A stretch of DNA of 64,000 nt, taken from positions 3,410,001 to 3,474,000 of the forward strand of contig NC_089432.1 in NCBI RefSeq assembly GCF_026210795.1, given 5' to 3'. The translations under genes were made by a program, and so were the position numbers. Origin of the DNA: Rhizophagus irregularis. Its lineage: Eukaryota; Glomeromycota; Glomeromycetes; Glomerales; Glomeraceae. Numbering within the stretch: the first letter of the stretch is position 1; each line of letters starts with the position of its first letter. Of the stretch, positions 34,849 through 46,930 are shown in pieces. Under the pieces are notes generated by a model. That model searched no databases, was not told the DNA's origin, and saw only the letters and a program-made list of their open reading frames with translations.

Positions 34849-37700
34849 ATGGAGGATTCTAATGATTATAATAAAGATATATATAAGACAAATGCATTTT
34901 TTTCGCCATATTCTGAAACTTTAGACTTTTTATTATCACCATTTAATGATAATTTTGCTATAAATTTTTTACCAGTTGTTGAACCAGATTTTAATCATAA
35001 TTTTACAAACATAGATAGTTTTTCTCTTGAAACACCTTCTAAACCATCTATTAACCCTTCTTTAGAGTTACTTTCTGAGCCTTCTTTAGAGTTATCTCCT
35101 GAACCTTCTTCTGAACTTTCTTCTGAACCTTCTTGTGAAACTCCTTTTGAACTACCTTTTGAAGAACATTTTGAATCATTATCTGAACAGATTTATCAGT
35201 ATAATCTTACTGTAGGAGATTATTTTGATGATTGGCAATCAGTTGATACATTTATGCATCAATATTGTTTAGAAAGAGGGTTTGGATATCAAGTTTATCG
35301 AAATGATAAAGATCCAAATGATTTTACTATTATACGACGTAAATCATTTCGTTGTTCTTCAAATGGAAAATATGAATCCAGAAAAGTAATAGATCAGAAA
35401 TTGCATCATTTACGTGGTACTATAAAGACAAATTGTGAGTGGCACTGCAACTTCTCATTTCCAAAAACGGCAAATCAAGTAAAATGTACATCATTAAAAG
35501 ATATACATAATCATGAAGTAAACCCTACCCAATTACCTCATATCATTGCTAGATATAGACGTTTTGATAACGAAATGATAAAAGACTTGAAATTTTTTTT
35601 GGATTGCAAAGTTGCACCTATTATACAACTAGAAATTCTTAAAAGAAAGTATCCAGAACATGTATTTCATAAACAAGACGTTTATAATGCTATTTATAAT
35701 TTATGCCAGAATAATAAAAATGAAAGACCTGACTCTTTATTATTTCTTGATATCTTATTTGAAAAAATGACTCAAGACCCACGTTGGAAAGTTTTTGTTC
35801 GTCATACTGGTAGTGAAAATCGCCTATCAGGTATATTTTGGATATCTCCTAGTCAACTAGAATTGTATAGGCGATTTTCTGATATAGTATTAAATGACAA
35901 TACTTGTAAAACTAACAAGTATAATATGTACTTAAGTGTATTTATGATAAAAGATAACTATGGAAGATTTCGCAATGTGGCAAATGCTTTAATAGAAGAT
36001 GAACTTTCTTCAACATACACTTGGATTTTACAATGTTTGGTAAAAGCAACTGACAATATAATTCCAAAATCATTTTGGACTGATTCTGAACCTGGATTAA
36101 TTAATGCTGTTGCTCAAGTTTTTCCAAATACACCACATTTTTATTGTATGTTTCATATATGGCAGAATATTATAAAGCATCTTAAATCCAAATTAGGCGA
36201 AAACTTTAGTAATTTTAGTAAAGCTTTCTATGCATGTAGAAATGCATTATGTATAGAGATTTTTGAACAACGTTGGGAATTTATGATAAAATCATTTCCA
36301 AACTGTGAACGTTATATGACTAGAACATTATATAATAATAGAATTAGTTGGGCTAAAGCATATATGCCATTCCAGTTTAATAGTGGTATACAAAGTACCC
36401 AAAGTGTAGAATCGTTTAATAATATTATTAAAAGGTCTTTAAATAGTACAAGTACACTTTGTGAGGTAGAAGAAGCTATAAATAAGAGATATGAAGAAGA
36501 AATTAGATATTGTCAATTAACAGATCTTAAAGCAAAGTATACAACAGTTGGACTTCCACATCTTTCTTCTCAATTTTTTTCAGATGTTGATACAGTTATT
36601 GTTGAATTTTTAACATCTCTTATATTATCTTTACAACGTTTTCAAATTTCACAATCATTTACTTATGAAGGGCAATTAATATCTTGTTCATTTGATGTAT
36701 GTATTATTTCTTAAAAAATAAAACTATTGATATTAATTGACATTTATAAATAAAAAACATTATTTTTCATTACAGACCTTCTAATACTCCAGATGATAAT
36801 TTTGTAGAAGATATAGTAGATGAACCACAAGTAATGTTAAAATCTATATTAAATGATATGGATATATCAAATGTTGTTGAAACTTGGAAAATTTGTCAAG
36901 TAGGAGGTATTTCTCAAAAAGAAAATTTAGTAGTTCTTTTTAATGATGGATCACATATTTGTACTTGTTTGGAAACAATTACAAAAGGAATAATTTGCCA
37001 CCATTTTTGGAGAGTTATGCTTTATTCTAATACAGCAAAATTTCATATTAGTATTATTCCTATTAGATGGTACAAAGATGATATTTTAATGAAATTAAGT
37101 AGTAGTATACTTGAAAATTCACCTGTTCTTACAGCAGTAGAATCATCTGATACAGCAATGCTACATACAGTAGATTTTACTCTTCAAAGTTTGAAAAAGC
37201 ATTTTCAAGGATCTTATAATAACAAAATTATTCAACAAATTATTCCTAAAAGAAATAAATTTGGAGTAGCATTTTCAACTGCAAAGACTGCAATTAATAT
37301 TGCATTAGAAACTGGATGTGATAACGAATTAGTAAAATTGTTAAGAGATTTTATTTCAACTAAACAAAGAAGTCGAAATGCAGTTGATTTAGAAAATAAT
37401 ATGGAAGTAGAAAATATTGAACATGACGAAAATCAAAATAATATACTTCCTTTACAACAACAACTAATTGATATAACAGCAGATCCTTATGTTACTAAAA
37501 TTCGGGGAGCTCCTTGTAAAAAAAGAATGAAGAGTAGTATTGAAGTGATGGGAAGAAAAAAGGTAATGCATGAAACTTCAAATCATGTTAATGTACAAGA
37601 GACTGATAATAGTGGAGGAACATCAAAGTCGCAACGAAAATGTTTGTTATGCAAAAAACCGGGACATTATCAAAAGAAATGTCCAAGTATAAGAGAGTAA
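34849..37700 (+). CDS. MULE transposase with FAR1-like zinc finger, DDE core, SWIM and CCHC knuckle
   Basis: Exon 1 is 34849-36700 and exon 2 is 36793-37700 (TAA), 919 residues. The intron choice (donor GTATTA at 36701, acceptor CCAG at 36792) is the phase-compatible one; the stronger ATTACAG acceptor at 36774 would need a different frame. A Ser/Pro/Glu-rich N-terminus (about 60-110) is followed by a FAR1/WRKY-GCM1-type finger with C169, C196, H220 and H222. The MULE DDE domain has D350 (VLNDNTCKTN), D412 (SFWTDSEPG, followed by FYCMFHIWQN) and E521 (STQSVESFNN), so the catalytic triad is complete. Exon 2 has a SWIM finger (HICTCLETITKGIICHHFW) and ends in a CCHC knuckle (CLLCKKPGHYQKKC). It should bind the element's ends and catalyse cut-and-paste transposition in the nucleus. 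It is the only full transposase in the window. Confidence 0.88.
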
Positions 37701-38507
37701 GACAGCAAGTGTGATGTTAATATAACGATAAGATGCAGTGCATGATATATATAGGTTCGTTAGATCATTTGATTATCTAATAGTTGATAAAGTAATATAT
37801 ATATGCGCATTATACTAATTAATAATTTAATTGCGTTACGTATTACTTAATTAGAGCGAACGCGAAATTGTACAATGTTGCGATACGTTTTTTAGGGGGA
37901 AGAGAAAAATCTATATAAAGAACTGCTGTCCACAGGTGGGTGGAAATTTTTTTTTTTATTCATTGCTTCTAATGAAACTTAATCATTTTTTACTCAATAA
38001 TCATAATAAAATATTCATTAGAAAGAGGAGAAAATTCTACACGTTTTTATTCATTTAAATTGTACTTTTTATTATATTTTTGATGATATAATGCCATGTT
38101 AAAAATTGGAATTTTTAAAATTTTTTTTTGTTTTGTTTTTTTTTGTTTTTTTATTTTTTTAAAAATAAAAATTTAAATTACGTAATATTTATTTCTGGTG
38201 AATTTTACCTGTGGTGAATTTTACCCCTGGTGAATTCACCCCTGGTGAGCGTTAAGATCATCCTCTTTTTTAACTTTCGCTCAATTTTATAAAAAAATGG
38301 ACTTTTCAAAAATATTAATGGATAATCAAAATCTACTTGAAGCTTAAAATTTTTGGTGGTGAACATAGTACGATTGTACGAATGAATCTTTGGAATGAAT
38401 CTTTGTATTATTAGTAGATTCTAGTATTTTATTCCCAATTAATAATTTTTGAGATTTTTGCAAAGCACTTCTTTCAAGAGTATTTAAATACCACAATTAC
38501 ATTTAAA

Positions 38508-39268
38508 ATGTCTCGACGACAATCCCCTCTTGTACATCGCAACATTGTTATGATGGATGTAAAAATTGAAATGGTGAAAGGGAGTGATGATGAAATTACA
38601 GTTAAAGAAAAAGGAAATACAAAATTTTGTATTAGTTGTAAAAGAGTTATCACCATAATTGCTCAAATTTCTTATATCAATTATTTATAATGCAAAAAAA
38701 GAACAAATGAAATATCTTAGCTGTTAGTAAATCACTTCTAACGAATTATACAAAATAGTGAGAAATGTAAACTCAATTAATGAATTAATTAAAGAATTTG
38801 AAGATATTGTTGCTAGTGAATCAAATTTGACTATAAATGAATCTATTGTGGCCTTAAAACATTTTTCTATAGGAAATTATTTTAAGTTCAGTTGAAAATT
38901 TATGTTATACCACCGGGAACACTATATAATCTTTTATATTGTAACTTTTTAATATGATCGTATAATAATTAATTGCAGTACCGATCCAAATTTTTTTATG
39001 GAAAATTAAAAATTATCTACTTACACAGTATCTAAAATTACTATAAGTCTCCAACTAATTATACATTAGGTAATAAATTAAATAATTTTTATTTCTTAAT
39101 CAAATTATATTATTAATTTTAAGATAATAGTCAGTTGAATTTTTACGCAGTCATGACGTTCAAGGAATGACATTTTCAAAAGGTTTATCATATTATCATA
39201 ATGAAGAAGTAGATAAATTGATTTATTTTGATCTTACTCGTACTACTTCTTCAGATATCCAATCTTAA
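38508..39268 (+). pseudogene. Broken small-gene remnant (three coding-like segments)
   Basis: A 60-codon ATG frame at 38508-38690 (MSRRQSPLVHRNIVMMDVKI, with a single CISCKR) is followed by a coding-like segment at about 38765-38897 (SINELIKEFEDIVASESNLT, then SIVALKHFSIGNYF) and another at about 39133-39268 (VEFLRSHDVQGMTFSKGLSY, ending SSDIQS and TAA) preceded by an AATAG acceptor-like end. I could not join the three in phase. They probably come from one multi-exon gene in decay. No family recognised. Confidence 0.35.
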
Positions 39269-39553
39269 TATTATCAGTGTTTGGGTTTTGGTAATATAAA
39301 CTAGTAATGTTAAGTATCATGTGGGCGAGTGGGTCTTATAAACTACCCCAAGAGCACCGTAACTAAAAGCTATAGTCACGTGATATTTTGATTGTATTAC
39401 AAAATGTCCCAATAAAACATCCCCCTATTAATAACTTGCCGATAAAATTTTGTATTACGAATATCAAATATATAGATAATCTTTTTTTCTGCCAATATAT
39501 TGACTCATTTTAACGTTAATACTCAACAATTTTTATCTTTTCTTTATTTTAAT

Positions 39554-40074
39554 AATGGAAGAATATACACTTGTAGCCGTTGTTCCAAAAGCAAAGCAGC
39601 AAATTTTTTATTTAGTAAAAAGGAGAAGAGTTAAGGAAAGTATGTTCTCAATGTCGCGAACAAATATCTAGCTAATAACAATAAAAAGCAAAGTATCAAT
39701 AATAGAACTTGATGAGTTAAAGCAAATCATTACTGGAAAGATACGTGTTAATAATGATCATAACTGTTTTTATTAAATTCCACAAAAGAATAAAACATGT
39801 GTAGCATTTTCAAACTCAAATAGTAAAATTTTCAAAAGATTTTATTGATTTTATAATTATAATATTGCTAATTTTTCACTTTTTTTTATTTATAAGCTTT
39901 CGTGATGTTACAAACGATTTGGTTATCAATAATGGCAGCATACGAAATAATGAAGAAATAAAAGATGGTGAATTAATTTTTGCTGAACTGGATACTTATT
40001 TAGATGAAGCTAAAAAAAATAGTTATAGAACAACACCAAGCAAAAAATTAGCGCTGGGCCAATTAAGTAGTTAA
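39554..40074 (+). pseudogene. Zinc-ribbon-like gene remnant with frameshifts
   Basis: After ATG 39554 the sequence reads, across two frame changes, CSRCSKSKAANF, KRRRVKE and VCSQCREQISS: two C-x2-C pairs spaced as in a small zinc-binding domain. About 220 bp further on, after a TATAAG acceptor-like end, a 57-codon segment (RDVTNDLVINNGSIRNNEEI, then ELDTYLDEAKKNSYRTTPSK) ends at TAG/TAA 40072-40074. The pieces probably belong to one gene. Upstream, at 39377, is a TCACGTGA box. Confidence 0.4.
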
Positions 40075-40479
40075 AAATTTTTCGTTTAATAAAGCCCTAT
40101 TTAGTAAAATAGTATCTAATATAGTATATCAATAAAAATATGTGCAATCTTATATAATTACTTTTTTTTTGTAACTTACTAATTAATAAAATATAAAATA
40201 AATATATAAAACCATTTCTAATGTGTGAATTAAAATAATTAATTTAGAACTTTTTATTTATATTCTCAAGAGCTGATAACTATTAAATTAATTAAGCCCA
40301 ATATTTTTAAATCAAGTATAAAATACTGATAACTATTCTTTTGAATTCACAAATAATGGCTAAAGTTGCCCTTTTATAATGAATTTAGAATTATTCTAAA
40401 TGGAAACTAGTATAAAAATTATTTTTAAATTTCAAAGCTTTCTAAACTTCTAAACTTTTAAACTGATTTCTAAACTTCT

Positions 40480-41880
40480 ATATTATGAAATATGCTAAAG
40501 TACTTACTAAAGAATTATTAATGGTAGTTATTGAATATAGACTATATTTAAAAATACTTTGAAGTATTTACTTAAAATACTAGTATAATACAATATCTGA
40601 TATTAATTTAATATATAATGAATTTTGTGATGATATGGCTACATGTAGTCATTGTAGTGCATGGATTACTTTCTTCTACAAGGGTATAATAGATTAATAG
40701 CACTATGGCAGGCATATATCACTATATTTCATTTATAGTCCATATAAGTGATTCAATACTAAAAGCACCCAATATCTGAAGGTAGGGTCCTATATTGCAT
40801 GCCAAATTGCCAATATTATTTCATATCTTAGATACAGTATATACTTTCTATTTGTGTTTAACAATTAACACATAACTAATTATATATATGTTCTTTTTTC
40901 TTGAGCATAAATCTGATGAGATTGAAACTTATTGGCCTTCATCAAATTTTGATGGCTTCATCAACATTTATATTATACTGTAGTAATATTATTTCATACA
41001 CTATATATTACAAATACAGATAAAAGAATGCAAATTACAAACTGTACAAAAAATTAATATTGCAAAAAGCCATCATAAACTTCAAAAGATTTCCCAAAAA
41101 TCTGTAAATCTCCTTTTTAAAGAGAAGTTATCTAGAAAGGTATAATATTATTTTCTTGCAAATCGTTTTTCATCAAACTTTAACTTGATTATCTTTATTT
41201 AATGAGTAGATAATAAAGTATTTTTTAATAATAATCATGAACTCACATTGAAGAGAATAATGATAAAATCATAAAATCAATTAACAGATAGTAGATAAAG
41301 CTGAAATTTGTTAGTGACTTTTGACTTTACTTGATTGATAATTATCAAATAGAAAGAAAAAGATACTGAGTAATTATAAATATACCTGGCATATTAAAAT
41401 TGAAAAATTTTAGTTTAGAACTTATGACTACCAAAATCAAATAATGACTTTATATGATTACTTTCTAATGGTGCAGTGCATGGGATAAGACAGCCAAAGT
41501 TATTGCTAGCATCTGTTATTGATAATGTAAATAGAATAAAACAATATATTATTGATTTATTAAAGTAACAAATATCCTCTTACTTTACTTCAAATCTTTT
41601 CATTAATTTCTTACAATATAGACAAGAAAATTTCATAAATGTCAATAGAAGTTATGTGAAAACACAAAATCATAATATTATTATTAAATTATTTAAACCT
41701 TTTTTAAGAAACTTTTAATGAATGTATCCCTTCAACTTCTTATATCTTAAATTCAAGATTTTTTCCTTTTATTTGAAAGAGATGATGATTTTACTAGCTA
41801 TAATTTATCTGAACCAGAATATCAGGAAATCTTTTTCCCTCTAATGCATAGTCTTTCATATAGAAAGTATAAGAAATAAG
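40480..41880 (+). pseudogene. Scattered coding-like scraps of a decayed gene
   Basis: Short protein-like pieces, all plus strand: 40484-40560 (MKYAKVLTKELLMVVIEYRL), about 40635-40685 (TCSHCSAWITFFYKG), about 41055-41140 (NIAKSHHKLQKISQKSVNLL), about 41470-41568 (GAVHGIRQPKLLLASVIDNV and on, to TAA) and about 41780-41878 (DDDFTSYNLSEPEYQEIFFP, ending at TAA). None can be joined without forcing. Family unknown. Confidence 0.3.
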
Positions 41881-42310
41881 TATTTTGTTGTGAGTATATG
41901 AATTATATAATACAATCTTTCACAATACAATTTTTTCTTATTTTATATCCATTTTTTAATGAGTTGTAATGTATATTTATTTGGCAATAAAAAATGTTTT
42001 TTTGCTTCATCAAAGAGAAAATAATAGAAAAATTATAATGCTAGTTGAAATCTGCTGGTAGCTGACCTTAATTTTTCCATAAGTTAAGTTAGTGGGCCAT
42101 TTTATATATTTGTTATATTCATTTTATCTGTTATATCAAAATTTGTAGTTAGTTTTATATAAATACAATGCTTTAGACAAGAGAAATATTTAATACTTGA
42201 GTTTTAGTTTAAGAATTTAAGTAATTTGGAATTAATTAATCTTTTATTTTATGTCTAAAGCTATAGAAGTATATATATTATTTAGAAATAATAGATTAAA
42301 AGGCCAAGAT

Positions 42311-43162
42311 TAGGGATGGCAATGGTCGGTTATCGGTTGGTCATAACTGGTTATGGGTCTTTGACTGACCGACCATTTTGGCTGACCGTTTTTCTGACCG
42401 TTTAACCGACCGTTTAACTGACCGTTATCACAACGTCTGCCACCCGTCGCATACAAATTACTTCTTATTATTATCTTATTAATCATTATTTCACATCATT
42501 ACTCTCCTATTTATGCATTTTTAAGAAAATCATTTCTAATATTATCTTTAATCTATGACTCAACTTGAATAATTATAACTCATAGATTATCATCTTTCCA
42601 TCTGATTCCATCTATTTCCATCTAATCTTTGAGTCACGCTAAACTAATTATAACTAATCTAATAATAACTAAACTATAAATAAAGCTATTCTAAAAATAA
42701 ATAATTATAAATAAATATAATTATAAATAACTATTATATAACTTTAAACTATCATTTATTCTAAATCATTTCGGTTAAATATTTTCCTTTGGTTAAATAT
42801 TTATCCAATCATGTGATCATTATAATTTTCTATTATTCTTTATAACTTGTCCATTATCGTTGGTTACACCATTTAACCATTTTTTTTAGTGAATTTAATT
42901 AAGAAAAAATGTTAAAAAGTTTTTTTTGATTAAATCCGCTAACAAAAACATTATACAACTTTTTTTATTGATTAAGCTCATAAAAAAAGTGCTAAATGAA
43001 TAGGGTTGGTTAAATGGTCGGTTAACGATCAGTTAAATGGTCAGTCAAATGGTCAGTCAAACTGGTTGGTTAAACAGTCAGTCAGAGCCTTTGACTGACC
43101 GATATCGGTCATGGTTATTAACCGGTTATGACCGGTTATGACTGTAACCATTGCCATCCCTA
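42311..43162. mobile_element. hAT-type MITE, GACCGACCG-rich, 8-bp TSD
   Basis: Ends TAGGGATGGCAATGGTCGGT and, on the right in reverse complement, TAGGGATGGCAATGGTTACA. The 8-bp duplication GCCAAGAT at 42303-42310 and 43163-43170 is perfect. Repeated CTGACCGACC/GGTCGGTTAA words lie behind both ends. It is the same family as the element at 60866, in opposite relative orientation, with about 430 bp of extra AT-rich centre. Many CCG words are converted to CTG or TTG compared with that copy, so this one is older. Confidence 0.88.
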
Positions 43163-43689
43163 GCCAAGATAATAATGATTCTATTAAATATTTATCATAA
43201 TCACTAACTTTTAAAATTTTGTTCAAAAAATGTGGTTTCCTTTTAATAAAAGGTGAGCTGTTTTGTTCGTCTTGATAATCCTATATTACTCACTAGTTAT
43301 TAGAATCAATTACTTAATTCCTTTTCTTTGAGACTATTTGGCTTACCAAGTTTCCACAAAACATTTTACATAGTGGTGCTGTTATATTTATATCTAATTG
43401 GATTATTTTATTTAGTTTCTTATTTTTCTTATTTTAATAAATCTTTCACTTACCTTTTGCATTTTATTTACTTTTGTAAATATTAAAGAACTGGTTTAAT
43501 AATAACATAAAAATATACATGAATTTTAGTTTATTAAATCATATGCTTTCATGTTTATTGTAAGTAATTTCAATTTTGAAATTATTCATATATTATGGCC
43601 ATTTTTATCACATACTGATCTATATATTTAAAAACACTGCAATCACGTGGGCGTTATGTTTAGATTAACCATATAAATAAGTCATTTGA

Positions 43690-43945
43690 ATTGTGTAACC
43701 CTACTCCTATTCGTCGCTAATGTTACACAAGACCAAAAAAGGAAATTTTATTTCTGGCGAAAAACTGAAATTTTGGGTTACACAGAATTCCATAAAAGGA
43801 AATTACCAGTTACGCGAATTTCCAAAAAAAGGAAATTTTGTTACTTTTCAGAGAAATTAAAAAAATTGTGTTGCTCGAATTTCCAAAAAAGGAAATTCTT
43901 TGCAGATCTTTTAATTCTGGCCGGAATTATGCCATTTTAATACAT
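43690..43945. repeat. Palindromic TTTCCAAAAAAGGAAATTT repeat cluster
   Basis: Four copies of an AATTTCCAAAAAAGGAAATT-type palindrome at about 43730-43900, followed by the palindrome TTAATTCTGGCCGGAATTA at 43910. The last module also occurs at 32607-32655 near the kinase gene. Probably MITE debris. The 84-codon frame across it is not a gene. Confidence 0.5.
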
Positions 43946-44050
43946 ATTAACCGTTGTCGTAGACAACGGGTGAACACTAGTATAATTAAAAAAAAAAGTA
44001 ATTCATAATAGAATTTATTAAATAAAGTTAATAAATTATACAAAAATACA

Positions 44051-46198
44051 CTATTTATGTTTCTTTAATTCATTTAATCTGTCTTGAGCATATTGATATC
44101 CTTGCTCAGCAGATTTTTCATACCAATAAGTTGCTTGATTTATATTCTTTTTAATTACTTCTCCATTTTCATACATCGAAGCAAGATTATATTGAGCATA
44201 ACTTTCACCTAAATTTGCAGCCTTTTGATATAATTCAAATGCCTTTTGTTTATCAATACTAGTTCCAATTCCTTTTACATAACAATATCCTAAAGCACAT
44301 ATTCCAGATAATTCTCCTAAATTTGCAGCCTTTTGATATAATTCAAATGCCTTTTGTTTATCAATATTAGTTCCAATTCCATTACTATAACAATATCCTA
44401 AATTATATATTCCACGTGAATTTCCTAAATTTGCAGCTTCTTGATATAGTTCAAATGCTTTCTTGTTATTAACACTGGTTCCAATTCCATAATTGTAACA
44501 ATATCCTAAACTGGTTATCCCAAATACATTTCCTGAATTCGCTACATTTTGGTATAACTCAAATGCCTTTTGTTGATCAACATTAACTTTAATTCCAAAG
44601 TGATTAAATATTCCAAGTAAAAAAACAGAATTTAAATTATTTTGATTATTTAATAACCAAGCATAAATTTCTTGTGAAGTTATATTATAATTATTAAGAT
44701 AATTAATGACTTCATGTTTTTTCCTTACAATTTTTGTTTTATCAAGTAGGAGTATTATTTCATTAACTATTATGTCAAAGTTATTGATTGATGACATTGT
44801 AGGTTCTATTTCTTCTATACTCATTTTATTAAAATTTTTAATGATTTGAGACATTTCTCCGTATAATAAATTATCAATAATATTTTTGGGAACTTCACCA
44901 TTACTCTTCTGTTCACTTGATAATTGAACATTTTCTTTTGGAATAATTGCATTTAATTTTGCAATAACCTGGTTGACAGTTGGACGATTATCTGGTTCAT
45001 TATTCCAGCAATCTGATATAAATAAGCTTATAATTAATCAATATTGTCATTATTAATATAATTAATTTAATTGTACTTACCAGTGTATATTTTTATGTAA
45101 TCTACAGGTGTATTAGGAATAGGTTTTTCTCTAAGACCTTGTAAAATTTCCATAGCCAAACCAACATCATGTGGTTCATTATGAAAAGGTGGCCGTCCAC
45201 TAGAAATTTCCCACAAGAGTATGCCAATACTGTAGATGTCACTCTTTTTATTTAATGAATATACTATTTTGATATTATTACTATCCCTTTTGCTATTAAA
45301 TACTTGTGGATCAACATATGCAACCATTCCAAATAATTTTGATTGAACATTGGATGATTCTTCAATCCTTTTTGACAATCCAAAATCTGCTAATTTAATG
45401 GTATTCTTATGAACTAATATATTATTTGAGTGCTATTATTAAATGCAATGACTAAATTAGTATAATTATACAGTATAAACAGTATAATTTATTAAAGTGT
45501 AAATAACTGAAGTAAATTAACCTACCAAATCATGATGAACGATATCTTCATCATGTAAGCATGATATAGCATTAGCTAATTGAAATGCTAGTTCCAATTT
45601 ATTGTTCCAAGTGAGATTATCAAAATGTTCACTTAAATAATTTCGGAGAGTACCACTATTGGCATATTCCATAACCAGTAAATATTTTTTTGAATTATTG
45701 TCTTGGTTTGCTTTTGAGGAAAAAAAGAAAAATTATTCGGATTTATTTTTTTTTCAAAAAAAAAAGATAATAATGATTCAAATTACATATCATACCTGCT
45801 GTTGTAATGCCACAAAAACGAATAATGTTTTCATGAAAATCAATTTTGCGCTGAAGATTAATCTAATATTGAAATAAAATTTTAAGTTAGAAACGTAATA
45901 TATAATTAAAGATAGAAAAACAAAAAAAAATGATAAAATGTCAACATATACTAGTTATAATTACTTCATTAACAATTTCTTTAACTGTAGCATTATTGAA
46001 ATTAAAGAAAGATTTTAATGCTAAATGATTGCAAAAACTTTTCCAGTTAGCACGATATACTTTTCCAAAATTTCCAAAACCAATTTCTTGAATATTATTA
46101 AAATGCTTGTAATCGTAATATTTAATGTGCTTTTTTGCAATAGCTTCTTCAATCCAATCAATCCACTCATTTGAATTAAATTTAGTATTACTAGACAT
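44051..46198 (-). CDS. Protein kinase (TKL-like) with C-terminal Sel1 repeats, copy A
   Basis: Exons in reading order: 46198-45965, 45862-45796, 45710-45526, 45432-45081, 45012-44051 (TAA). 1800 nt, 599 residues, all phases consistent. Kinase domain about 35-300: loop IGFGNFGKV, Lys62 in LALK, catalytic loop VHHDL (His in place of the usual Arg of HRD, about 159-162), DFG at 178-180, SDIYSIGILLWEISSGRPPF, and DCWNNEPDNRPT at its end. Residues about 406-592 are five Sel1-like repeats (AFELYQKAANLGESYAQYNL type, 36 residues each). Sel1 repeats are protein-binding scaffolds; such kinases are hugely expanded in Rhizophagus and their partners are unknown. The gene is intact. A 14-bp palindrome centred on CACGTG lies 194 bp upstream of the ATG. 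Confidence 0.93.
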
Positions 46199-46391
46199 TG
46201 TTACAAAACTTTGATTCAGTTTATACTTAAAGTTTAATAATAAAAGGATAATTATAAAAAAATGATTTTAAGGTAAAAACGTTAAAGTTATATAAAGTTA
46301 TGAACTTCTTAATTTGAACGAGCTCATGGTCATCGTAACGTAGTGCAAGAATGTTGTGTCTCTGTGCTCCCACGAAGGTCACATCATACAT

Positions 46392-46405
46392 AGATCACGT
46401 GATCT
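46392..46405. promoter_or_regulatory. E-box palindrome AGATCACGTGATCT upstream of kinase copy A
   Basis: Perfect 14-bp palindrome around CACGTG, 194 bp upstream of the start codon. It is kept unchanged at the same distance in copy B. CACGTG is the core site of bHLH factors of the Pho4/MYC type; binding here is inferred. Confidence 0.45.
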
Positions 46406-46930
46406 TAAATATCAAACTTTATGCAATGACTAAAAAATTTCTTTGATATAAATATTTTTCAAGTAAAAGGAAAAAAAATTACACAATACCATTAATTTAT
46501 ATATAAATATTTAGAGGAATGAATGCACAAACAAGCGTAACGTAAGTATTATGTACACGTCAAAATAAAAAACAATTAAAATATTTCTTAAATAAATTAG
46601 TTGTATAATTATTTATGTTTGAATTGTATTGTACAAGAGTTATAAATAAGAGAATTTTCATAAAAATTTATTATAATAAAAGATGTATTCCTTATAAAAG
46701 AAAACTTCAGAAAAAATCAAAGCAAATAGAATTAAAATATTGAGCAAAAATGGAGTTGTAAATAAAATTAAACGTGTTAAATTTTTAAGTATGTAATTTT
46801 TAATTTCATGCACTCTTATTAATTTAAAACCAAAAATTATAAAATTTGAATATGCAACTTGATTGCAATTTTGGCCACAATTTTTTGAGAAACTTGCAAT
46901 ACTTAATTTTGCATAGGCTAAATTTATATA

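Larger units (their letters stand above)
33050..38248 (+). mobile_element. MULE (Mutator-like) transposon with matching terminal inverted repeats
   Basis: The left end at 33050 reads TCACCAGGGATAAATTCACC. The right end, reverse-complemented from 38248, reads TCACCAGGGGTGAATTCACC. The match continues for about 50 bp as CAGGGRTAAAAWTCACC then CAGGTAAA. Further subterminal GGTGAATTTCACC-type words lie at 33270-33350 and 34557-34760. The element is 5.2 kb and holds one transposase gene. No 9-11 bp target duplication could be found at these edges, so the outer limit may be off by a few bases or the duplication has decayed. Confidence 0.75.
43976..46930 (-). repeat. Segmental duplication, copy A
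   Basis: About 2.95 kb, carrying a complete kinase-Sel1 gene with its 3' flank and about 700 bp of 5' flank, matches 49111-51990 in the same orientation. The copies differ by scattered substitutions, a few codon indels and a 73-bp segment (46714-46786) absent from copy B. Confidence 0.9.

Noticed and set aside
36701-36774. MULE intron ending at the strong ATTACAG acceptor
   Set aside because: With the GTATGT donor after codon 616 it gives a stop within three codons; the CCAG acceptor at 36792 keeps the frame, though cDNA is needed.
40484-40560. MKYAKVL start resembling an SPX domain
   Set aside because: Only the first few residues agree; the Pro-Glu-Trp and Tyr-Lys positions expected of SPX are absent.
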